From Nymphaea colorata (taxonomy: Eukaryota > Streptophyta > Magnoliopsida > Nymphaeales > Nymphaeaceae): DNA of 64,000 bases. Positions 44,718 to 56,384 of the stretch are shown piece by piece; the first letter of the stretch is position 1, and the number at the start of each line of letters is the position of its first letter. The position numbers and the translations under genes are program-made. The stretch is taken from the NCBI RefSeq assembly GCF_008831285.2, contig NC_045149.1:3587500-3651499 (forward strand). The letters run 5' to 3'. A model generated the notes under the pieces. The model was not told the DNA's origin and searched no databases. It saw only the letters and a program-made list of their open reading frames with translations.

Positions 44718-45656
44718 ATGGCTGTCCTCCGCCAGTTTATTCAGTGGCTTCATCTGAGAGACAGATTCTCCCATGGGGGCTGCAACCCGTCCATGCCTCT
44801 CACTTCTGAAACTCCTCCGTCCGCGACCGGCTTCCCATCCTTGGTGCAGAGACAAGGCAAGGCCCCTTTTTACGTCGATTCCTGCAGCGGAAGGGGCTTC
44901 AAGAAGGTTAGGGCTGCTGCCGTCGCCTCTTCTCGTGCTCGGAGGGCCTCCTCTGTTCGAGTCAGGTGCTCGGACGAGAGAACAACGCCTCCTCCGCCTC
45001 CGGAGCTTCCTGAATCGAACGGGCTCGTGCAGCTGCCCCTGTTCCCCCTGCCGCTAGTGCTTTTTCCAGGAGCCATCCTGCCGCTGCAAATTTTCGAGTT
45101 CCGGTACAGGATCATGATGCACACTCTCTTACAGACCGACCTGCGGTTCGGCGTCATCTATACGGACAACGTGTCTGGCACCTTCAATGTTGGGTGCGTG
45201 GGCGAGGTCGTGAAGCACGAGCGTCTCGTCGACGATCGGTTCTTCCTTATATGCAAGGGGCAAGAGCGGTTTCGCATCGTCAACGTCGTCAGAACTAAGC
45301 CCTACCTGGTGGCGGAGGTACAGTGGTTGGAGGACCGTCCCCTGGACGATCCGCAGGAAGACTTGGACGCCCTTGCCGTCGAGGTTGAGAATTACATGAA
45401 GGATGTCATTAGGCTTTCCAATAGGTTGAACGGCAAGCCGGAGAAGGAGTCTCAGGATCTAAGGAGGAACCTCTTCCCTACTCCCTTCTCCTTCTTCGTT
45501 GGCAGTACTTTCGAAGGTGCTCCGAGAGAACAGCAGGCGCTCCTTGAATTGGAAGACACCGCCACGCGGTTGAAGAGGGAGAAGGAGACGCTCAGGAACA
45601 CTCTCAATTACTTGACTGCTGCATCGGCCGTCAAGGATGTTTTCCCTTCTTCGTGA
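44718..45656 (+). CDS. LON substrate-binding domain protein, plastid-targeted
   Basis: 312 codons in one exon, ATG 44718 (MAVLRQFIQW) to TGA 45654. The first 85 or so residues are rich in Ser, Arg and Ala with few acids, like a chloroplast transit peptide (prediction by composition). From about residue 103 the LON N-terminal (substrate-binding) domain follows: LPLFPLPLVLFPGAILPLQI, FEFRYRIMM, FGVIYTD, VGCVGEVV and ICKGQERFRIV. The C-terminal part is helical (LLELEDTATRLKREKETLRN). AAA+ and protease domains are absent, as in the known plant 'ATP-dependent protease La (LON) domain' proteins of about 280-310 residues, so the length is normal. It probably binds or selects plastid substrates or partners; its biochemical role is not established. 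It is G/C-richer than its surroundings and has no lesions. Confidence 0.94.
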   Translation: MAVLRQFIQWLHLRDRFSHGGCNPSMPLTSETPPSATGFPSLVQRQGKAPFYVDSCSGRGFKKVRAAAVASSRARRASSVRVRCSDERTTPPPPPELPESNGLVQLPLFPLPLVLFPGAILPLQIFEFRYRIMMHTLLQTDLRFGVIYTDNVSGTFNVGCVGEVVKHERLVDDRFFLICKGQERFRIVNVVRTKPYLVAEVQWLEDRPLDDPQEDLDALAVEVENYMKDVIRLSNRLNGKPEKESQDLRRNLFPTPFSFFVGSTFEGAPREQQALLELEDTATRLKREKETLRNTLNYLTAASAVKDVFPSS

Positions 45657-45886
45657 TGATGATGATGGATACGTGTAACCCTTTGGGAACGCTAAAGATA
45701 ACTTCTTATTCTATATTTCCCAAATGACTAGAAGAAGAAGGACATGAAGGACCCCAGAAAAAGTTAAAAGAGGGCCTCTCTCGTTTCAGCGAAATAGGAT
45801 GCTAGATACTGGGAAGCCATCCCTTGCAGACACTGGAGTGAGATTACGGATTACAGTCCTCTCTTTCCTCTGCTACCTGTTTGTCG

Positions 45887-46753
45887 AGTCTGTGAAATGA
45901 AGAATCCAGTAAGTCTACCAACTACTGGATGCTTGTTATTCTTGAAGATCTGAATCTCCTTTCCTGTAAATGAAATTATTGTCACTGCCGTTAGTACGTC
46001 TTTTTTGTTTTTTTTTTTTTTCATAGTATGTAATTCGAGGTCACTGCTGGTTTCCGTCCTACATATAAAATGCCTTCGTCTGCTTTCATTGCATGCGAGC
46101 AAGTACCTTCATATGCTGTTGGTTCAACTCGCACTGAGCGCTTAGAGTTTGCCATTTTTGTGTTAATCAGCCTAAGCAGATGGTAGGGGGTCTGAGATTT
46201 TGAATTGATATTTTATCTTGAATAGTTCAATCAAATTGTAAACAATATTGTGTGGTTTCTATTAGATTCGTTAGTCCAATAAGAATGCGCACCTATCTTT
46301 CTGCTTAACGAGTTAAAAGTCTGTGAAATTAAGAATCCAGTAAGTCTACCGACTACTGGACGCTTGTTATTCTTGAAGATCTGAATCTCCTTTCCTGTAA
46401 ATGAAATTATTGTCACTGCCGTCAGTACGTCTTTTTTGTTATTGTTTTTTTTTTCATAGTATGTAATTCGAGGTCACTGCTGGTTTCCGTCCTACATATA
46501 AAATGCCTTCATCTGCTTTCATCGCATGCGAGCAAGTACCTTCATATGCTGTTGGTTCAACTCGCACTGGGCGCTTCTACTAAAGTTTGCCATTTTTGTG
46601 TTAATCAGCCTAAGCAGATGGTAGTGGGTCTGAGATTTTGAATTGATATTTTATCTTTAATAGTTCAATCAAATTGTTAACCATATTGTGTGGTTTCTAT
46701 TAGATTCGTTAGTCCAATAAGAATGTGCACTTATCTTTCTGCTTAACGAGTTA
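45887..46753. repeat. 431-bp tandem duplication in the LON gene 3' flank
   Basis: 45887-46317 is repeated at 46318-46753. Both start AGTCTGTGAAAT and end CTGCTTAACGAGTTA. The copies differ by scattered substitutions and the length of a T run. It begins about 230 bases after the LON stop, so it may include polyadenylation sequence. Confidence 0.93.
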
Positions 46754-47329
46754 TGTGTTTGTTTGTTGTTGCTTCATGTGCATGCTTGTTGCACAACCAT
46801 CTCTACAAGAACTCCAATAGGCGAACAAACTTTGCAATGAAAATAAGAAACTATCGATGACAATCTGAAATGCACCCTTGCACAATCATCAAAGTGTAAG
46901 GGTCATTGTTATCAATTTAGTAGATGTTTGAAAAATGATAAATCACCACTTAACTTTTGAAGATGGGCTCAACTTTTGATAAGGAGTCTCAAGGAGTGGC
47001 CTGCAAACAAAAACATCAATGTTTAATATAAAATGATAAAAACGCCCCTCTTAACTGACCACTCCTTCCTTGGTTGATAGAAGATAATTTTGGCTTTAAG
47101 AGGCATGTTTTCTCATTTGTATATAAAAAGATGAATGCTCTTTGTCAGTAGGCGGTTCTTTGAAAATTTCTCACAAAAGTTGAATTCCTATTTGTTAACT
47201 TTTAAAACTCGAGCAATGATTTGTTATTGCTAATAATTAAACGCCTCTTTTTTAACCTCACTTAAACAACTAACTAAAATAAAAACCAAAGTTACTATAA
47301 TGTGAGCCCACTAGTGAGGGTAACCTACG

Positions 47330-47332
<3 letters not shown>
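46754..47332. other. Intergenic AT-rich DNA
   Basis: I see no gene or bounded repeat. Confidence 0.45.

Positions 47333-47377
<45 letters not shown>
47333..47377. repeat. (GA)n microsatellite
   Basis: About 22 GA repeats, followed by GAGGCCCACTCC. Confidence 0.95.
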
Positions 47378-47380
<3 letters not shown>

Positions 47381-47388
47381 GCCCACTC

Positions 47389-47781
47389 CTAAAAACTACT
47401 GAAGCTAGATATAGGATTGCTAAGTCCTTGTTCTTTGACCTCCACAATCAACAACTCATTAATTTCCTTCTCAATATTAAATACGCTCTCATTAATTGGA
47501 GCATTCATCATCCCCATACTTGAAGCCATTTGGATGGTGGAGTTGTTTAATTCCTTCAGGCCAACACCGGAGGCTCCTTGGTTAAGGGGATCTGCATTTG
47601 CTGACAAGCTTCCTGCATTTTTCCAAAGAGGTGGCCCAAGCTTAAATTCCGAGCTGCTTTTACGGGCTATTGCAACCAGCATGCATGAAGAAGCTAATGC
47701 TTGAGAGTTGCCAGACTTTTTATATGCAAAGGAGACTGTAGGATGCCACCATGCGGTGGAGGGATTCCAATATGACCACAT
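47389..47781 (-). other. Open frame of unknown origin
   Basis: 130 codons (MWSYWNPSTAWWHPTVSFAY to ISSFSSF) with balanced composition but no motif I recognise. It is on the same strand as the ATG18-like fragment and Gypsy-like leader to its right and may be part of the same composite. Whether it is coding is uncertain. Confidence 0.25.
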
Positions 47782-48188
47782 AGCAAAGCCAAAAACCCCA
47801 AAAGAAGAAGGAGATCATAATTATATGAAGGTAGCTTTCTTAAATTAAACCCTTTCTACTGAGCAAGTTGGGACACAACACTGTGGTCAAAGTAGTAGAG
47901 AACAGCAATCATTGTTGCTGGTAATTGGTATGACTACACCAATTAATATATAGAAGTCGCATGTTTACCATTTCCTTGACGACTTTCCAGTTTAAATATG
48001 CACCATGAGACCATGTTTGGGTCTAAAGAGATGCCTAGGAGACGGAGGGATTCCTATTGGGGATATCTCAAAAGAGATGTGAAACCACTGTCCATAGAAG
48101 AACCTGTATAGGCATACCATATTTTGCAACAAGTCCTCATAACCAGCCTGTTCCATATCACCACCACTGAGCTTTTTCAGCACAAAAC

Positions 48189-48353
48189 TCAGACCGAGAG
48201 GCAAACTCGCCAATGCACCGACTTTGTTGGTCATCCCATATCATAACCTTATTGGGAACGCATTGCGGTTTCTCACCACCACCAACAGGTGCCAATATAT
48301 TGCCACAGAAAAGCATCTCAACTATCAATCCTCCGTTCTTGAAATTCCTTTTT
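48189..48353 (-). pseudogene. ATG18: ATG18/WIPI-like fragment
   Basis: 55 codons in one frame: [55 protein letters not shown]. This matches the first beta-propeller repeats of ATG18 proteins (family pattern VEMLFRCNILALVGGG...PNKVMIWDD). These are PI3P-binding proteins of the autophagosome. The family continues RSEVRAVRLRRDR, but here homology decays at 48189 with no donor site, and the N-terminal start is absent. Upstream on the same strand lies a Gypsy-like leader, so this may be a captured host fragment. Confidence 0.8.
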
Positions 48354-49206
48354 GACTTTTGTAGTAAGGACTCATCTCATCCGATGTTCCACTACATTTA
48401 GCTAGGAAGGCCTTCCTATCTGCCCTACTCTTCTTCCTTTCGTGACTGTGGCTTCTTGGATGGAAGCCACCTTGGGCTCTTACCCTTGGGTGCCTGTGAA
48501 TCCCTTGTAGCGGTTCTCTACGCGTTGCATGGTTTTGCTCTAACGGGTTCTCTTTGAAGAGTTGAAAAGAACCCCATGTGTTCCACACCTTGAGATGATG
48601 GTGTTATAGAAATTTTGGTGAAACCTCAAGTACCTCGATTTTCTGTGGAGGTAAGGTGACAATACCATTATCTTTAAAAGAGCAAGCGAACACACCATAG
48701 TAGTAGCAAATGGGTGCCAAATGATACAGATAACCGCTTCCTCCGATTGGGATTGTAGTCGGAAGACGTATACAACTTCATCTGCATCCTCTACGAGAAC
48801 TTGCCCATTTCTTCCTTCTCAGTGCTAGTGTTATTCCTGGCATTTCCCCTTCGATTCTCTTCTTTGCTTCCATTAGAACCATCCTCTTCATCTCTGCGAT
48901 TGTTCTCTTGATGAACATCTTTTGAAAAGCTTGAAGCTGGAGCATTTCTTCTCCAGATACCTTAGCTGACGGTTCCACTTCCCTAATGCTACTCTAAGCT
49001 ACAAAAGGCCTTTTCTTAGAAATTGCAACACGTGTTGTATTCTCCATACCATCATCCCCTCTAAAAACTCATTAAATGTTTGTTGCTTTGCTGCGACCAT
49101 TTTCTGCTCGATTTCTACATTTTTTGGTAGAAATAACTAAGTTCTCTTCTATCGTAGCGGATTTGAGTTCTATACTTGCATACCAAATCTGGCACTTCTG
49201 ATACCA
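48354..49206 (-). pseudogene. Gypsy-like primer site and gag-like leader
   Basis: On the minus strand TGGTATCAGAAGTG (49206-49193) is primer-site-like. It is followed by a gag-like frame with KMVAAKQQTFNEFLEGMMV, LQLQAFQKMFIKRTIAEMKR and basic stretches (GGFHPRSHSHERKKSRADRK), broken by stops. No zinc knuckle or pol follows downstream; instead ATG18-like sequence begins. The family assignment rests on the primer site and general gag character. Confidence 0.4.
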
Positions 49207-49324
49207 TTGGTAGTAGGTAACTTACACAGCCTGTTTGAATGGAGGGAGAGGGAGAAAAAGGAATGGAAAGAAAGTTCTTTATTGTGTTTGGATTACTAAT
49301 TAATAATGAGGGAAAGGAAATGAG

Positions 49325-49616
49325 TACTAATGGCTCTGTTTGGATGCAAAGAAAAGGAAAGGGAAGGGAGGGGAAGGAAATGATTTTTTAATATAATTTC
49401 AATCCGTCTGAAAATGGAGAGATTGGGAGGGAAAGGAATGGATGTTCCTTCTCTTCCTTTTCTTCTCCTTTTTCTCCCTATTCCCTTCCTTTTCCTTTCC
49501 TTTCCTTTTCCTTCCATCCTTTCCTTTCCCTCTCTTTCCCTCCATCCAAATAGAGTGTTTCCTTTCATCTATTCCTTTCCCTCTCTTTCCCTCAATCCAA
49601 ACATAGCGTTAGTGGT
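49325..49616. mobile_element. MITE with GTTTGGAT-type inverted ends
   Basis: Left end ACTAATGGCTCTGTTTGGAT, right end ATCCAAACATAGCGTTAGT; these are imperfect inverted repeats of about 19 bp around a purine-rich then pyrimidine-rich core. Similar words at 49220-49300 and 49545-49575 suggest nested or duplicated copies of the same family. Class not fixed. Confidence 0.5.
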
Positions 49617-50030
49617 TAGAGTGTTAACTTTAATCCCCACAGAAATGTCACCAAAAAGAACGGAAATGAAGAAAATGCACAAGAAATCAAAGGGGATCCT
49701 ATTGCAAAGGAAAATAGTGTCTTTCTTAACCTCCAATTAGCCTAAACAAAGATAAGAGCCCGGTTTAAGAGGGCTAAACCCTAAATCCGAATTGGATCTC
49801 AGATCCTCAAAACAAAAAGGTCCAAACCCAAAAGATTAAAAGCATCTAAATAAAATTAAATAATATCTATCCTCAGATCCTTAATGGATCCAAATCTACG
49901 ATCCAGCCCTCTAAGCCATGCTGCATCAATCTTCCCGGTTGAAGACTTCTGCTCTTGGCAAAGGTGTGTGTCAGAATCATCTGACAATGAACAGTGATGG
50001 GACTGATCGTCCTTTACTTGCCTTGACTAC
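49617..50030. other. Unassigned intergenic DNA
   Basis: I see no gene. 49850-49920 has AGATCC/GGATC words but no defined repeat. Confidence 0.4.
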
Positions 50031-50195
50031 CAGTAGCGGAGCTACTTGTTGGCAGGGGTGGGCCACTGCCCATGCCAATCCATCAAAAATTTCATTATAT
50101 TGTGTCTTCACATTGTTATGACTAAAATTTTATGCAATGCCCACACCAAAGTTGTGTCACCAATGCAAGTGTCCTAAATCTTGGCTCCGTCACTG
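50031..50195. mobile_element. hAT-type MITE
   Basis: 165 bp with ends CAGTAGCGGAGCTAC and TTGGCTCCGTCACTG, imperfect inverted repeats close to the CAGTGGCGGAGCCA ends of Tip100-like hAT elements. The flanks TTGACTAC and TTGAGTGC match at 6 of 8 positions, fitting an aged 8-bp target duplication. Confidence 0.65.
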
Positions 50196-50380
50196 TTGAG
50201 TGCCGTATGTAGATGAAACTCTCCTTGTTCGGATGGGATTGCAATAGGATTAGTAATCTTGGATGCACCACTTGCCAGTTTGTCTTGCTACAGGCCCGAT
50301 GCTCTTGAGGAATCCCGCTGCATATGACTAGTCTCCTCTGGTTGCATGTTAGCTGAAGATTTGATTGCATCATGGTGGGA

Positions 50381-50510
50381 GTACAAATCAACCACATTGA
50401 AGATTGGAGAAATGTTATAATAGTTAGGAAGCTCTAAGAGGAAGAGTACAAATCAACCACATTGAAGATTGGAGAAATGTTATAATAGTTAGGAAGCTCT
50501 AAGAGGAAGA
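50381..50510. repeat. 65-bp exact tandem duplication
   Basis: GTACAAATCAACCACATTGA... at 50381-50445 is repeated at 50446-50510, apparently without mismatch. Confidence 0.95.
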
Positions 50511-50599
50511 CATTTTTTTCCTTAGCACAGAAGGATCCGGTAAAGGCCATACTTACGGGGGCTTAGCTTGTGATAGTTATCAACAGGGAAATGCTCTGG

Positions 50600-51960
50600 A
50601 TGCAAATAGACTCAAACAAGCTGACCACCTCAAAATTGACTTCCCTCCTACCTAGTCAACATATGCTTTGTAAGACTCATAGCTATCTTGCAACTTCTGT
50701 ATGACATGCTGCTGGTGTATCATACATGTAAGCGACAACAGCTAGGGCTTGAGGGTCAACATCAATAGGATATGACACAGTAGCTAGATCAACTACATGG
50801 GTAAGAGATCGACCATACACAGTCTGGAATGAAGACCTGCCAATAGAACGGTTAATAGAACAAATGTCATGTCTTGACATGGTCACCAACCAAACAATGA
50901 AGTAAATTCCCTAAAATACAGTTGACCACCTAAGCCTTAAGTCTGACCATTGGTTTGGGGGTGGTAGGCACTTCTAAACTACAATTAGTTTTGAGTAGTG
51001 CCCACAAAGACTTACAGAAATGACTCGTGAATGAGTGTCACGGTTGGAAGTAATACTCTATGGGAGACCATGGAAATAAACATCCCTAAAGTAGAACAAT
51101 GCCACTAAAGACACGTTAGTGATACACTTAACAGGATAAAGACTGTCATCTTGGAAAACTGATCTACAACTACCGTAATAAAATTGAATCCATGCACCGC
51201 CCTAGGGAGCCGTAAATGAAGTCCATCGAGACATGATTCCAAAACTAGTCTCGGATGGTAAATGAGTGTACAACCCACTATTTTGATGTTGGCCTTTGAC
51301 CATATGACAAACTCGACAGCTATTCACATATTTGATTTGGGCCAATAATAACACTCTTCCAAAGAAGAAGGGTCTTATCATGACCAAAATGACCCAACAT
51401 ACCACCTCCATGAAGTTCAAAAATTAGATGTAATGTGAGAGAAAAATCAGGAATACACAATCGATCTTTCCGAAAAAAAAAAACTATTATGAATGAAGAA
51501 AAGAATGTTTGAAACATTTGGTTTGGCAATCACTCCTCTCAGGGTTTTCAAAAGTCGGATTCATTTGCATGGAACTCCTTACAACCTTCAAATCCAATCA
51601 CATGGTCATAAGGAGGCTACTTTTTCAGCTAAGATGACTTGCATGTGTTACGCATATAGCTAGCATTCATTCTGAGCCAGGATCAATGATTTTGTTACGA
51701 GTTTTTGATTGAGGCTTAATAGCAAAAGTGTATTGTTGTAGGAAACTGACCCATTTAGCATATTGTGCAGTAAGTTTCTTTTGATTGTTTAAAAATTTTA
51801 ATGCTTCATGATCTATCTATAAAGCAAACTCCTTAGAGATCAAATAATGATGCCAATAGCGCAAGGCCTGTACTACAACGTAGAACTCTAGTTGAAATAG
51901 TGGCGCCTGGCTTGAGTAAGTTTTTGATTGTAAAATGCAATTTATTTTTTTGATGTAATG
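50600..51960 (-). pseudogene. Decayed Ty3/Gypsy pol fragment (RNase H and integrase)
   Basis: On the minus strand, in order: VVQALRYWHHYLISKEFALY and HEALKFLNNQKKLTAQYAKW (RNase H, about 51930-51740); HGGGMLGHFGHDKTLLL and SCRVCHMVKGQHQNSGLY (integrase zinc site, about 51430-51250); ITVVVDQFSK (core); then INRSIGRSSFQTVYGRSL (about 50850-50800). This order is Gypsy, probably of the chromovirus group. Many stops and shifts make it non-functional. LTRs were not found. Confidence 0.85.
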
Positions 51961-54948
51961 CTTTCGATGTTGTGCTTTTGGAGAGTCAGTTTATAGCATG
52001 TAGCTTATATTGTGGCAGCCTCAAGGGCTGAATGAGATGGATTGTTAATGCCACTGTCATGGTGATTGGTGGAGGGATGTCTCGATCAAATTTTAGCTAG
52101 AGTTGTCATTTGAGCAGTCATGATCCTCTTGGATGGACCTAACGGTGTGCAGTAGAAATCAAGTTTCATAGATGCACTTGCTCCTGGAGTTTCATCTAAT
52201 TCGTCTACTTACTCCTTTTTCATTTTTCTTTTCTCTCTGCAAACAACGAGATGTAGACCATAGGTCCAACAGATTGGTTATTAGACAGTCCCATTTCAGT
52301 TGCTAGATTTCCTCTACAAAGCATACTTAGTGATGAGAAATGTATGATGAACTTACACCCTGTCCCTACGTCTTAGAGAGAGTACAAGTTTGCAAGGATT
52401 ATTTGTTCAAGAGTTTATGGACAACATCTATTAGCCATGTTCTTTCAGTTACTGTTCCTTATTTGCACAATTAATTTCCATTCCCTTCTTTTGTGGCAAC
52501 CCAATGGCAGCTTCATGGGTGATATAGCAAGTCAACCAAGTGGATTCCACTTAAAATGTCGCCATGCGACACCAGCTTCCAGGTATTATTTTTCCTTCTC
52601 TATCCAAAAAAATAAAACGAACAAAACAAAAAAAACCTCCAGCCAACTACTTCTTAAGCCTTGTCAACTACATATTCAGATTAACAACAAAACCATATTA
52701 ATACCACCTAACTAGAGCATATTAATACCTTGTCGACTAAAGATCTTATGGTCGCCTATGGGACTGATTCGAACCGATGGAAAGGAGGAGCTGCTGACGC
52801 AGTCCTGCAGAAAAGGGGCCGCTCGGACAGCCCCCTCGTGCAGGACAGGGGCTGCACTCCGACAGCTCCTTAAGCACCTAAAAGAAAAGTCGGCCATGGG
52901 ACCGAGTGAAATTAATTAAAAAAAGGAACACCAACTATGTCGTCTGGATAGTCACAATTACCAAGCTCACCCATGGGAGCAGCATGAGTGGCTAGCCAAG
53001 AGAAATGATGGTCGGGAGAGGGTACCAAATAAGTGAACTTGCAAAAGCCATGAGGTTCAGAGAATGAAATCCTATGGAAAAAAATCGGATGGCTAAGAGG
53101 CCGTCTATGAGATCCACAGGATTCCACATTATATATATATAAAGTTACCCAACTTACTCATGAAAACGGTCCAATCTACTATAATGGTTGGTTGAGAGGA
53201 AAAAAAAATGTAAAAAAGGAAAAAAAAAAGGTGCCAACTAAATCACTTTTTTTGTTTTTTATCAACCATCCATCATGATAAATTAAAAGGTTCATATTTG
53301 GTATCCCCTAGCATCCATTAGTTTTAAGATCACCATTCATACACTATGTACATATAAAAAAAATTGACTACGTTGAATGGTTACTTTTTTTGTTTTGTAC
53401 AAGTTAAAAATCGTCATGAAAAACGTACTGTTGCTAAAACAATGGTCAAAGTAACTGCCGTCACAAATGCTCAGTTGGCAACGGTTTTAGAAATACAAAA
53501 TTTAAAAAATAATTTAAGAATGGAGGCAGCCGGCTTATTTCAATTTATATATATAAATGCACACAAACGCAAACAAATATCCATTGGCGACTGAGAAGGT
53601 ACACTGGGCGAGTACACAGCATTGTTAAGTATGTCTCACCTTTTCATTTTCTTTTGTGGACGAGCAGGCCTCAAAATCCCAATGTTGGTATTAGCATCCA
53701 ATATGCCACGAATGACACCAAAGTCCTAACTCCATTCCCTTTCCACATAGGGATAATTCCACCTGTAGCTTCTAATATTGCCCGTGGCATTTCTTAATGA
53801 AATAAATCCGAATGCACGCGCTCCAACTGGAAGACCTGATGCATTACGGAGTACACAAAGTGATTTCAAAACTACAAGTGGAAGACGTAACCGCCTTGGT
53901 GCCCAAGCTAAATACCTTCTATCGAGAGGACACTCTCGGTGCTCAAAATAGTAATACCTCCTAACTAGAGACCATAATATATTTAGTTACTATAGATGTG
54001 AAGGAATGCCAATTTTCTCAAGTAAATTTTAGACAATTGAAGACTGAAATTAATCCACTTGACAACTGTTAAGTCAAACCTTTTACAAGGATGTGTTTGA
54101 TGAACAATGACTACGCACAAATGGTTTCACATAAAGGAATTTGGAGTTGAAACGAAGGTGATTGGAATAATATCTTTACCAAAGATGTCATATAACTGGG
54201 AAAGGAATAAATACAACAGCATCAGTACATTCCTCCTGATAGGTTGCCGCCCGATTGGTTTCACTTGAAACCAACAAATATCTGCAGAAAGTAATGGCGT
54301 AGTTAATGTCAAACAATCACCAACTACAAATCATGGTTATGACCCGCACAGACCTCAAATAGACATATCTGTCACTGTCAATTAACATGGTCCTACAACT
54401 TCATAACTAACACCCAAGAAGCTTATTTTTGACGTCACCACAGGCATTTTCAACATTGTTAGAGTACCATGGTCCTTCAGTTGATGGAGCAGCTTTCTTT
54501 TGACAGCTGACTTGGGCGATGGACAAAGTGGTAATCAAACCAAATGTCTTTGTTAGGTATCATGAATGTAGCAACCTAGCTACCTTATTCAACTCTCTTA
54601 GTAAAAAGCCAAGACGGGCCCAGGCCAGGCCAATCCAGTTTTTAAGTAATAAAATGGTAAAAGGCAATTATAACAGTTAAATAATATATTTTTTGATGAT
54701 TGATTAAAAAACATGTGCATGATCGAACAGATAAAAAAAAAATCAACAAAATTGATGCATATAATTACACAAACAATACAATCACACAAGACATTGTACA
54801 TATGTAATAGTATTAAATAGATAAACAATGGCTGTAAAAAATGTGCCAGTTGGGTGAATGAAGATATTTCAGATATGCAGTCACATATATGATAACCAAG
54901 AGTTACATTGGTTGCTTCATGAAAAAACAAAAACATTGGTAATACAGA

Positions 54949-54954
<6 letters not shown>
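51961..54954. other. Unassigned intergenic DNA
   Basis: 3 kb with no supportable gene. 53190-53230 and 53270-53420 are A/T homopolymer-rich. The minus strand at about 54500-54410 reads KAAPSTEGPWYSNNVENACG with no recognised family and no clear splice sites, so it is noted only. Confidence 0.4.

Positions 54955-54994
<40 letters not shown>
54955..54994. repeat. (GA)n microsatellite
   Basis: About 20 GA repeats after TGTGT. Confidence 0.95.
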
Positions 54995-54997
<3 letters not shown>

Positions 54998-55263
54998 CTT
55001 GTAAACCCTGTAGGCAACAAAATAAAAAAAAAACAAGACAAAATTCACTACAGATTAGTCTGTCTACTTGGAAAGTTAGTTGGAGTAGACAATGTTATGG
55101 AGCATGTTCCCTGTTGGACCTCCAGTTTTTTTATAGCATTAGCAGCCCTAGAAATGGGAGGCCCACAAGTGCCACGTAAATAATGAACAAATAACACAGA
55201 GGAGACAATATTCCTTGTGTTCCCAACAAATCTTTTGTTTCTCACTCTATCCTCAAATATAAA

Positions 55264-55518
55264 TGTAGAAACACGGAAAACAGGAAAAAGAAATACGATG
55301 AACACAATGTAACGTGGAAAAACCCTCAACAAAAGGGGAAAAACCACGGATGAGGAGGAACGGGTGCCCACTAGCAACCAGACTCTCTCTCTCTTAAGAT
55401 TTCATTCACACATTCAAAATTAGGGTTATAATCTTTAAGTAAGGCCCAACAAGGGCTACACGATGGATCAGGTATGGATCTGGACCTTGTCCCAAGACCC
55501 ATCTAACATGCTTCAACA
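55264..55518 (-). mobile_element. Solo LTR F of the B/C/E family
   Basis: 255 bp, TGTAGAAACACGG to GCTTCAACA in + orientation, sharing GTAACGTGGAAAA, AAAACCAC and GGTGCCCACTAGC with the B and C LTRs. A perfect 5-bp target duplication ATAAA lies at 55259-55263 and 55519-55523. No internal sequence follows, so it formed by LTR-LTR recombination. The nested hairpin is at 55313-55348. Confidence 0.93.
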
Positions 55519-56384
55519 ATAAATATTCTAAGAATATGTACCTCCTTCATGAAATCAAACATTGGACAATGAATAGATCTGTAGGTTAGAACAAGGATCT
55601 CTGTCCTTGGAATATTTGGTCCTACAAAAAGCATGTCAAGAACAAGTATTCCTGCAATCCTACACTCTTAGAACGATAGTCACAAAAAACATGTACCACT
55701 AAAAAAAATGTGTAAAAACATGAGAAAATCATCAGCCAGAAAAAGGGGAAATTTCACAAATTATTTTGCAAAATATAGTAATATAAAAAAAACATGAAAA
55801 AATACATTTTAAACGTGATTTTTCCATGCCTTTTTTAAACATTCATTTTTTTTTTGGTTTGATGGCATCACATGCAATAATTGAATATTTTAATGACAAA
55901 GACAGAACAAATGTTAAAAAGAAGGTCGACTTCACCGCCTAATCCTGAAGTTAACTGCTTTTTGGTGTCACGTATTCGTAGTTTGGGGAGGACAAGCTTT
56001 CTAGGGATTTTGAATTGGGGAAAACAAAAATGTCGACCAGATTTAGGCAATGTTCTAAAGATTTTCTGCTGGATTGCTGCTGAGGAAGGAGGACTACAGC
56101 TGTGGAAGACGACTAATGTTGAAGTGGTGAGTATGATTGTCGCGTGCATCGAGGGAAGCAGCAAAGTACCATGATAATGAGAATCTTTCCCTCTCTCGCT
56201 CCTTGTTCTGCCATGATAAGAAAAATCAGCAAAACATGCTTTCCTCTTATTGACACTGATTTTAGATTGCTTTTCAAGTTTTTAGCCTCTCATTGACACT
56301 TTTTAGCCTGGTTTTTTACTTTGGTTCTGCATAAGGGTTATAATGTCATATATGTTTGGCTGCTTGTTATCAAATGAAGCTGTC
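55519..56384. other. Intergenic DNA between F and C
   Basis: AT-rich. 55740-55860 has AAACATGAAAAAATAC-type runs similar in style to 24240-24400. The open + frame 55881-56174 has no known motif. Confidence 0.4.

Noticed and set aside
44773-45157. Alternative frames inside the LON gene
   Set aside because: They overlap a well-supported 312-codon gene with GC-rich third positions.
55881-56174. 97/98-codon frames on both strands between F and C
   Set aside because: Open on both strands, no motif, AT-rich intergenic setting.
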